Part shown: one piece after another, positions 44,543 to 50,758 of the stretch
Position numbering within the stretch: position 1 is the first letter of the stretch
How the letters are laid out: the number at the start of each line of letters is the position of its first letter
Source of the DNA: Actinomycetes bacterium
GTDB taxonomy: Bacteria; Actinomycetota; Acidimicrobiia; Acidimicrobiales; RAAP-2
Assembly: GCA_021798955.1 (NCBI GenBank)
Contig: JAJZBK010000001.1
Location: 124,001-188,000 of the forward strand
Direction: 5' to 3'
Length of the DNA stretch: 64,000 nt
Made by a program: the position numbers and the translations under genes
The notes under the pieces: generated by a model
What the model was told of the DNA's origin: nothing
Databases searched by the model: none
Seen by the model: only the letters and a program-made list of their open reading frames with translations

Positions 44543-45886
44543 TCACCGCTGGCGCACGACGGGAGGTGGGGTCCACACCCCCGCCGCCACCGACGGCCGG
44601 GGCGCGTAGAGGCGCAAGGTCACCCCGAGCGGGCCGGACGCCGGGGACGGTAGCCAGTTGGCGTCGGGGGCGTCGACGGGGGGCTCGGGACCGATGACGA
44701 TGTCGAGCGAGCCGTCCGGGCCGCGCACGAGCGGGTCGCGGTCACCGAGAGCGAACCGGTTGCGCGGGTTGGCCACCTGGAACCCCTCGGCGTCGTACAT
44801 GGTCACCGACCAGAAGGCGTCCGCCGGAGGGAGCCGGTCCGGGGCGAAGTGGAGACGGTACTGGTGGGCGCCGTCGAGCGGCTGTCCCAGGGCGTCGTGG
44901 ACCAGCCCGGCGTAGACGGCGTCCTCGGGCGGCAGCGCTCCGAGGCCCACCATCGCAATGAGCGCTCGGCGGGCGTAGTCGTTGCCGTAGACGCCCATGG
45001 GGCCTCGGTTGAGCCGCCAGCCGTCGACCTCGATATCCGGCGCGGCGCCGCGCTCGGCCATGGCCACGCGGGCGTCGGAGGGAACCGCTCCGAGCGCCGC
45101 TCGGACGGCCGGCTCGAGCGCCTCGGCCAAGAACGGCTGGCCGGCAACGATGCCGAGCCGAGCGAGGCGTCGGAGGATCGTCCAGTCGGTGGCATGGGGA
45201 GGCTGCCGGACGAGGAGGTGCGCGCCCAGGGCGAAGAGCTCCTCGGCCGAGAGGCGGTTGACCTGACGGAGCGGCGGAGTCGTCGTGTCGACCGCCGGGT
45301 CTACGGCGCCAACAGGCGGTCGTGGCGTCGGCCACTCGGACAGCGGACCGGCCACGAGGTCGCGTTGGAGCGCGTGGACGGCTGGGTAGTCGTCAGGCCC
45401 GTTGGTCTGGATGCGTCCGATCACCCACACCGTCGGCGTCGGTGCCACCAGGGGGACCGCGCCCTCGGGGAGGGTCCCCTGCCAGGCGGGGTCCACCACG
45501 GCGAAGAGGCCACCGTCCTCGCCCGTGGACCTGGTGCCCGGTGCGGCGAACACGTCGGTCCACATGTCCATGAAGGGAACGATGGCGTACCGGCCTGGTG
45601 TCGGTGGCAGGCGCACGAGCACGGGCTCCACCGCCACGTCGAACCAGGCCACCGAGTACAGCGTGTCGAAGTTCGGACGGACGACCGCTCGCGCCTCGGC
45701 TGACGGGTAGGCGCGAGCATGCCCGAAGGCGCCCATCGGGCTTCGTCCGCCGCGATCGGGTCGTTCCACGTTCGTCAGCTGCCGACGGGTCAGCTCCATG
45801 AGCACGAGCGGGTACAGGTAGAGATAGGCCTCCACGCCGAGCTCGTGGGCTGCGTCAGGTGAACGGACCAGCCCGGTTCCAGGCAT
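44543..45886 (-). CDS. DUF1254/DUF1214 domain protein
   Basis: 447 residues matching the DUF1254 (N-terminal: AYLYLYPLVLMELTRRQ ... VVRPNFDTLYS ... FMDMWTDVF) and DUF1214 (C-terminal: YRLHFAPDRLPP ... FWSVTMYD) pair. Such proteins are often exported; here no signal peptide is visible after the chosen ATG at 45886. Function unknown. It is divergent from an acyl-CoA dehydrogenase gene. Confidence 0.85.
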   Translation of the reverse strand: MPGTGLVRSPDAAHELGVEAYLYLYPLVLMELTRRQLTNVERPDRGGRSPMGAFGHARAYPSAEARAVVRPNFDTLYSVAWFDVAVEPVLVRLPPTPGRYAIVPFMDMWTDVFAAPGTRSTGEDGGLFAVVDPAWQGTLPEGAVPLVAPTPTVWVIGRIQTNGPDDYPAVHALQRDLVAGPLSEWPTPRPPVGAVDPAVDTTTPPLRQVNRLSAEELFALGAHLLVRQPPHATDWTILRRLARLGIVAGQPFLAEALEPAVRAALGAVPSDARVAMAERGAAPDIEVDGWRLNRGPMGVYGNDYARRALIAMVGLGALPPEDAVYAGLVHDALGQPLDGAHQYRLHFAPDRLPPADAFWSVTMYDAEGFQVANPRNRFALGDRDPLVRGPDGSLDIVIGPEPPVDAPDANWLPSPASGPLGVTLRLYAPRPSVAAGVWTPPPVVRQR

Positions 45887-45953
45887 GCCCCATGGTGGCA
45901 CATGCGTCGTCGGCTCCCCAGCCACGCCAGACGCGCTACGCTGCCGCGCGTTC

Positions 45954-45969
45954 TTGACCGGTTGGTCAA
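45954..45969. promoter_or_regulatory. Inverted repeat, candidate operator
   Basis: TTGACC-GGTT-GGTCAA, with an overlapping second dyad CCGGT...ACCGG (45958-45976). It lies in the 196-bp divergent gap between the DUF1254 gene and the acyl-CoA dehydrogenase gene. The form suits a TetR-family site, but no such regulator is encoded nearby. Confidence 0.4.
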
Positions 45970-45996
45970 CTACCGGATGAGGCGTCGGGCCTGTCC

Positions 45997-46050
45997 GACG
46001 GCGCTGTCCGGCGGCACGCTGCACGACGGCGCTGTCCGACGGCGCTGTCC
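45997..46050. repeat. 13-bp repeat GACGGCGCTGTCC, three copies
   Basis: Exact copies at 45997-46009, 46025-46037 and 46038-46050, the last two adjacent, in the leader region of the acyl-CoA dehydrogenase gene. Confidence 0.85.
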
Positions 46051-46082
46051 GACACGTCGAGCACCGAGAGAGGGAGGGACCG

Positions 46083-47354
46083 GTGACCGATCGAGACGGT
46101 GATCCGCACGACGGCGGCCAGCCCACCGAGCAGGAGTTCGAGGCCGAGGTGCGGGCATTCTACGAGGCCCATGCGATGCGGCGACCCGTCGACGCCGGCA
46201 CCTTGAGCACTGGCACCTTGGGTACTGGCGCCTGGGGTACCGGCTCCGACAAGGTCGGGCTCTTCCCCGAACGCACCCCCGAGGAGGAAGCGGCCGAGCT
46301 TGCCGAGGCCAAGGCGTGGGCCGCGACGGCCTTTGACGCCGGCCTCGGCTGGATCACCGGTCCTCTCGCCTACGGCGGACGGGGGCTCACCCGCTCCCAC
46401 CAGCAGGTCCACGACCGCATCGCTTCCGAGTACCTCCGGCCGCCGCTCGGCGTCTTTACCATCGGCCTCGGCATGGTGGCACCCACCATCCTCGCCCACG
46501 CCACCGAGGAGGTCCGCCAGGCCACCCTGCGGCCGTTGTACCGGGGCGACCTGGTCGGCTGCCAGCTCTTCAGCGAGCCGGGTGCCGGGTCCGACCTCGC
46601 CTCGGTCCAGGCTCGGGCGGTGCGGGACGGCGACGAGTGGGTGGTGGACGGCCAGAAGGTCTGGACGTCCGGCGCCCAGCTGTCCGATATCGGCGAAGTG
46701 CTGTGCCGGACCGACCCCGAAGCCCCCAAGCACCGCGGCCTGACCGCCTTCGTCGTCGACATGCACGCACCGGGCGTCGAGGTCCGGCCCCTCCGTCAGA
46801 TGACCGGCGGCGCGTCCTTCAACGAGGTGTTCTTCACCGGTGTCCGGATCCCCGACTCCCATCGGCTCGGCGAGGTCAACGACGGCTGGCGTGTCGCCCT
46901 CACCACACTGATGAACGAGCGGGCTGCCATCGGCGGGGGAAGTGCGGGGGCCGGCAGCTCGCTCACTCGCCGCCTGCTGACCATGGCGAGGGCGTTCGGT
47001 CGTGCCGACGACCCGCTGGTCCGCCAGCAACTGGCCGCCGTGGTGGTCAACGAACGGGTTGCCTCCTATACGAACCTCCGCGCCCTGGCTTCGGTCGCCG
47101 CCGGCCAGGCACCCGGACCCGAACTGTCGGTGGCCAAGCTGGCGCTGACGGCCAACATGGTCCGCACAGCCGAGACGGTGGCCTCGATCCTCGGGCCGAA
47201 GCTGGTGGCCGACGGGGGCGAGTGGGGCACCTACGCCTGGTCCGAGTACGTCCTCGGGGTCCCTGGCATGCGCATTGCCGGCGGGACGGACGAGGTTCTG
47301 CGCAACATCATCGGCGAGCGGGTCCTCGGGCTGCCGAAGGAACCTTCCGCCTGA
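46083..47354 (+). CDS. Acyl-CoA dehydrogenase (FadE-type)
   Basis: 423-residue FAD enzyme. FAD-binding sequences CQLFSEPGAGSDLAS and WTSGAQ, and the C-terminal MRIAGGTDEVLRNII. A Glu in MNERAAIGG is the likely catalytic base, since the usual YEGT glutamate is absent. GGGAGGGACC precedes the GTG start. An odd repetitive segment GTLSTGTLGTGAWGTG (about residues 39-54) is inserted in the N-terminal domain. It could work with the racemase-like CoA-transferase in branched-chain or sterol-type acyl degradation, but that is inference. Confidence 0.9.
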   Translation: MTDRDGDPHDGGQPTEQEFEAEVRAFYEAHAMRRPVDAGTLSTGTLGTGAWGTGSDKVGLFPERTPEEEAAELAEAKAWAATAFDAGLGWITGPLAYGGRGLTRSHQQVHDRIASEYLRPPLGVFTIGLGMVAPTILAHATEEVRQATLRPLYRGDLVGCQLFSEPGAGSDLASVQARAVRDGDEWVVDGQKVWTSGAQLSDIGEVLCRTDPEAPKHRGLTAFVVDMHAPGVEVRPLRQMTGGASFNEVFFTGVRIPDSHRLGEVNDGWRVALTTLMNERAAIGGGSAGAGSSLTRRLLTMARAFGRADDPLVRQQLAAVVVNERVASYTNLRALASVAAGQAPGPELSVAKLALTANMVRTAETVASILGPKLVADGGEWGTYAWSEYVLGVPGMRIAGGTDEVLRNIIGERVLGLPKEPSA

Positions 47355-47419
47355 CCGGCTCGGGCCACTCCCCGGAGCACCGGTTCAGCGCGAAGAGCAC
47401 CGGTCGAAGCACAACCGCT

Positions 47420-48064
47420 TCATCGGAAGGGCAGGCGCTCCACGTACGACCACGACCGGCGGTGCAGAGACGACAGGCCGACGCCGGCCAGGGCCCGACG
47501 GTGGCTCGGGGAGGGGTAGCCCTTGTTGCGGTCGAAGTCGAAGGCGGGGAACGACGGAGCAAGGCTGGCCATGAGCTCGTCGCGGACGACCTTGGCCACC
47601 ACCGAGGCCGCGGCGATGGCCACCGAGGTCCGGTCGCCGCCCACCTCTGGCCACACGGGAGCCGGAGCCGGGTCGAGGTAGTCGACGGGGCCGTCGAGCA
47701 GGAGGACGTCGGGAGGGCTCCCCAGTTGGTCGAGCGCCCGGAGGGCGGCAAGACGGAGCGCCCGGCGCATCCCCAGCTCGTCGCACTCGCCCGGCGAGGA
47801 ATGGCCCACTGCCCAGTCCGCCGCCCACGCCACTACGGCGTCACGGAGCCCGGCCCGCTGTCGTTCGGGGACGAGCTTCGAGTCCCGTACACCCGAAGGA
47901 GGCGCGCTCTCACCGGGGACCACCACACCCACCGAGACCGGCCCGGCCCACGCCCCCCGACCGACTTCGTCGACACCGGCCGGGCGGGTGAACCCCTGCT
48001 CGCGAGCCCGCTCCTCGAGCACCCGGTCCGGTCGGCTCCTGATCCCACCACGGCCAGCAGTCAT
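47420..48064 (-). CDS. rnhB: Ribonuclease HII
   Basis: Removes ribonucleotides from DNA and RNA primers. 214 residues, with GVDEVGRGAWAGPV (catalytic Asp32, Glu33), RDSKLVPERQR in the substrate-binding region, LLLDG (third acidic residue) and KVVRDELM. The start at 48064 is the ATG nearest the conserved core; a longer open frame reaches back through the acyl-CoA synthetase remnant and is not credible. Confidence 0.93.
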   Translation of the reverse strand: MTAGRGGIRSRPDRVLEERAREQGFTRPAGVDEVGRGAWAGPVSVGVVVPGESAPPSGVRDSKLVPERQRAGLRDAVVAWAADWAVGHSSPGECDELGMRRALRLAALRALDQLGSPPDVLLLDGPVDYLDPAPAPVWPEVGGDRTSVAIAAASVVAKVVRDELMASLAPSFPAFDFDRNKGYPSPSHRRALAGVGLSSLHRRSWSYVERLPFR

Positions 48065-48110
48065 CGGCGCGCCCGGCCCCGAGGCACCCACTCCCAGCAC
48101 ACCGACCGGG

Positions 48111-48246
48111 TCACCGGCCGGCCCGGGCCCAAAGCGCCGAGCGCAGCTCGGCCCGGACGACCTTGCCGAGCGCGTTGCGGGGCAGCGCGTCGACGACGTG
48201 GACGAGGCGCGGCCGCTTGTAGTCGGCCAGCACCGTTGCAGCCCAG
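48111..48246 (-). pseudogene. C-terminal fragment of acyl-CoA synthetase
   Basis: Read from about 48246, the frame gives LADYKRPRLVHVVDALPRN followed by ALGKVVRAELR and a stop at 48111. This is the C-terminal lid domain of AMP-forming acyl-CoA synthetases, including the catalytic Lys of the NALGK motif. Everything before it is missing; the frame meets a stop just beyond 48246. The matching N-terminal piece is at 50103-50575 on the same strand. Confidence 0.85.
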
Positions 48247-48263
48247 TGAGCGATAGTGAGCAC

Positions 48264-48608
48264 TCATGCTGCACCTCTTCTCGGGGTTCGTCCCCTGTTT
48301 TCAGGCTCAGTTCTGGCCTCGCCAGGTGCGGCCTTCCGAGACTGCGAAGGTCTTACGCTCCCTCCTCCAGCGCCGGATGGTCCGGCATCGGAGCCGAGTC
48401 CCCCACCGCTACCGGTGGGACTGCTGGGCTTCGGGGCCGTGGCTCCAACTGAGCCACAACTGGCGGTATCCGACCAGTCACGGAGATTGACTACTGCGTT
48501 GTCGTCCCAGTCAACCAACTCGCCGGTGACGGCACAAACGAGTTGCTTGGCCAGCTTCCTCGATTCCATTGAACCCCCCTGGGTCTGCGCCCACTCAGCC
48601 AATTTCAT
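48264..48608 (-). CDS. Small protein of unknown function, third gene of toxin-antitoxin-like operon
   Basis: 114 residues, not recognised. The N-terminal part (MKLAEWAQTQGG, then RKLAKQLVCAVTGELVDWDD) looks folded; the rest is Gly/Ser/Pro-rich. Its ATG overlaps the end of the XRE gene by 14 bp, so coupled translation is likely. Codons such as AAA, TTG, GTT and TCA are unlike neighbouring chromosomal genes, in keeping with an acquired segment. An alternative start is the ATG 13 codons in. Confidence 0.45.
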   Translation of the reverse strand: MKLAEWAQTQGGSMESRKLAKQLVCAVTGELVDWDDNAVVNLRDWSDTASCGSVGATAPKPSSPTGSGGGLGSDAGPSGAGGGSVRPSQSRKAAPGEARTEPENRGRTPRRGAA

Positions 48609-49134
48609 TGCTGAGCATCATTGATCGGGGGGTGACAGCGGTTGGTGACCGTTCCCGCTTAGCCAAGTGCTCGGCGGTGACCAGCAGCTTGGCCGATGGC
48701 ATCACTCGGCCGTTGATGTAGCTGGAGAGCCTGGACTGCGAAGTTCCGAGCAGGGCGGCGAACTGGCGCTGGCTGAGCCCGGTGGAAGCGAGAGCCGCAG
48801 CCATCCGGCCCGCCACGGTTGCCGCCGGGTCGAATGGCTGCCGCGTGGGCCGCCACCGCTCCTTCGGGTCGGCGTACTCAGGCGGCGGTGACTCCGGCCA
48901 GAACACGCAGCCCCAGAAGTTCCGGACCGACAGCGGCAGGGTTCGCATCCCGAAGTAGTCGCGCTCGATCACGCCGACGACGAAGTCTCGACCGTAGGTG
49001 GCGAAAGCCCACTTGATCTGGTCCCAGGTCCCGACCCGGAGAACGGCCATGACGACAACCTCGTCGGAGATGCCGGGATCGGCGGTGTCGTAGTTCCACA
49101 CCAGCGCTGCGACATCGTCTGGCAGTGCGGGCAT
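48595..49134 (-). CDS. XRE-domain partner of AbiEii-type nucleotidyltransferase (putative antitoxin)
   Basis: 179 residues. The N-terminal half (about 8-80: LVWNYDTADPG, WDQIKWAFATYGRDF, RTLPLSVRNFWG) resembles the small DUF6922-like proteins usually encoded beside AbiEii nucleotidyltransferases. The C-terminal half (about 115-160) is a Cro/CI-type helix-turn-helix: TGLSQRQFAALLGTSQSRLS then YINGRVMPSAKLL. The two modules are joined in one protein. It starts 2 bp after the nucleotidyltransferase stop. Role inferred: antitoxin and autorepressor acting at the dyad at 49897-49907. Confidence 0.75.
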   Translation of the reverse strand: MPALPDDVAALVWNYDTADPGISDEVVVMAVLRVGTWDQIKWAFATYGRDFVVGVIERDYFGMRTLPLSVRNFWGCVFWPESPPPEYADPKERWRPTRQPFDPAATVAGRMAAALASTGLSQRQFAALLGTSQSRLSSYINGRVMPSAKLLVTAEHLAKRERSPTAVTPRSMMLSNEIG

Positions 49135-49136
49135 CG

Positions 49137-49880
49137 CTAACCGATCTGGTTCTCGACGTAGGAGGCGACGATGCGCCGAAGTGACCGTTGGACATCCCCC
49201 CAGGATGATCGCAACAGGACGAGGCCGGTGGCATCAGTGAGGTCCCCGAAGGAGACAAGCTGCTGGAGGAAGAGTCGCTCTGAGAAGACTGGCTCCCCGT
49301 CGAGGACGAATCGCTGCCGAGCCTCGCCGACGATCTCGCTGAGATCTACCCCCGCCAATGAGATAGCAGCTTCGATGTCGACGTAGTCGCGGGCGGCAGC
49401 ACGCCGACCCATGGTGTATGCCTTCATCGCTGCAATTTCGAGTGGCGGGGAGCACCGCTGCCCCTGGAGGACCACCGGCTTGCCACTCAGGGCAAACGGG
49501 TAGGCGATGAACGACACCTTTCGTCCGAGCGGCCTCACTTCCACATCAAGCTGGCCAGCTTCGGACGTCGTGACATCGAAGCGGCCGATTGCCGGGGAGA
49601 TTCGTTCGATGTCCGCCAGTATCGCCCCGGCTTGGATCCGCTCGCCGAAGACGAAGTAGTCCAGGTCGTTCGAGCAGCGGTGTCCAAGCTGGAGGGCGAG
49701 TGCCGTGCCCTCGGCGAGACGGAACCGGCGGCCAGTGGCGGTGGTTGCGAGTTCGCCCATGATGTGGAGGACGTCGGCGTCGACGGCAGCCACATCCAGC
49801 CCGTCTGTCGACTCCTGCCGTTGTCGGGAGGCGAACTGCCCGCCGGCCGGTGTCCCCCGTGGGCGCCGCGGTTGCTTCAC
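49137..49880 (-). CDS. AbiEii/AbiGii-family nucleotidyltransferase (putative toxin)
   Basis: 247 residues. The family's nucleotidyltransferase core is clear: LAEGTALALQLGHRCSNDLD (GT...HR.S.DLD, metal aspartates in DLDYF) and the late KAYTMGRRAAARDYVDI (K...R..ARD..D). Relatives such as AbiEii and MenT are toxins that modify nucleotides or tRNA and act in phage defence or growth control. The N-terminus begins with a short basic stretch KQPRRPRG. It is the first gene of the operon, unlike abiE, where the antitoxin comes first. Leaderless GTG start, 8 nt after a TATAAT. Confidence 0.85.
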   Translation of the reverse strand: MKQPRRPRGTPAGGQFASRQRQESTDGLDVAAVDADVLHIMGELATTATGRRFRLAEGTALALQLGHRCSNDLDYFVFGERIQAGAILADIERISPAIGRFDVTTSEAGQLDVEVRPLGRKVSFIAYPFALSGKPVVLQGQRCSPPLEIAAMKAYTMGRRAAARDYVDIEAAISLAGVDLSEIVGEARQRFVLDGEPVFSERLFLQQLVSFGDLTDATGLVLLRSSWGDVQRSLRRIVASYVENQIG

Positions 49881-49888
49881 GTCTCCGT

Positions 49889-49907
49889 ATTATATCAGAT
49901 GTGATCT
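49889..49907 (-). promoter_or_regulatory. Extended -10 promoter with adjacent dyad for toxin-antitoxin operon
   Basis: The minus strand reads TGATATAAT, a perfect extended -10 (TATAAT at 49894-49889), 8 nt before the GTG at 49880. Immediately upstream is the dyad AGAT-GTG-ATCT (49897-49907), placed where a repressor would block RNA polymerase. No good -35 is seen. Confidence 0.65.
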
Positions 49908-49939
49908 ACTTGGTGCTCCGTCGAACTTGGAGGTAGCGC

Positions 49940-50102
49940 CTACCCCGTCACGGGCACGTCGGCGCTGAGGATCGTGGGACCATGCGAGTTCCCACCGCCG
50001 CCGCTGTCGGCGGTGGTCACGTTGCTCGTCTCGCTGGCGTCGTCGCACGGGCCCTGGGCGATGGTCGACCCCGATGCGCTCGTGATCTGCGCGACCCACT
50101 GA
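49940..50102 (-). pseudogene. C-terminal remnant of a possible exported protein
   Basis: A frame with no start reads QITSASGSTIAQGPCDDASE and continues, Ser/Thr/Gly-rich, to SADVPVTG and a stop at 49940. The composition suits the tail of an exported protein and does not fit the synthetase fragment that precedes it. It is likely a scrap of another gene brought in or left by rearrangement; the origin is unknown. Confidence 0.35.
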
Positions 50103-50575
50103 TAACAGCCCCACGCACAGCCCGTGGGCGTGGAAGATCGACAGGGCGTGGACCAGCCGGTCCTCTTCCGTCCACCCCCACGCCACGGCCACCGACCCGG
50201 CTCCGGCGACGAGGTTCCGGTGTCGCAGCAGGTCCCCCTTGGGCCGTCCGGTCGTCCCCGAGGTGAAGCAGATGAGCGCCGGGTCGTCGGGCTTGGCGGT
50301 GTCGACCAGGGCGTCGTCGCCGTCACCAGCGCCGGAGCCGGCCAGGTCAGCCACGTCGGCCAAGTCGCTCCCCACCACCACCAGGTCGTCAGCTGCTGCC
50401 ACACCGCCCCACCGGCCGCGCCGGCGTCCGGCGCCCCGACGATCGGCTTCGCCGGCTCGGCGGCCCACCGGGCTGCCCAGGCATCGAGGAGGGTCTCGAC
50501 GGCAGGGTGGGTCGCCGGCACGGGGTCGATCTCGGCAGGGACGTGCTCCTGCCATGGTCGAAGAGGTGCCGCCAC
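50103..50575 (-). pseudogene. N-terminal fragment of acyl-CoA synthetase, frameshifted and truncated
   Basis: It starts at about GTG 50575 (MAAPLRPWQEHVPAEID). The first ~60 residues read in one frame; the reading then moves to another frame for ADDLVVVGSDLADVADLAG and PALICFTSGTTGRPKGDLL, the AMP-binding P-loop, ending near FHAHGLCVGLL at about 50103. Too little lies between the two parts for an intact enzyme, so an internal deletion is likely as well as the shift. The missing ~230 residues and the C-terminus continue at 48246 beyond the inserted genes. Confidence 0.8.
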
Positions 50576-50758
50576 GGGCGCGACCGTAGTGGCTCGCCTG
50601 TCCCACCGGTCTGCTACACCGGGGGCCGGCCCCCGACGGTAGGGAGGAGCACCGCCCTGCCCGTCCTCACCGGAGGGCGACAGCGGGCACGACCCGGCAC
50701 ATCGAGCGGGAACGGAGACGGAACGGTGACAGGAACGGAACCGGAAAGAGAGGACGTG

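Noticed and set aside
48247-50102. Transposon carrying the toxin-antitoxin genes
   Set aside because: No transposase, integrase or terminal inverted repeats found; the CAGCCC pair alone is too short to claim a target duplication.
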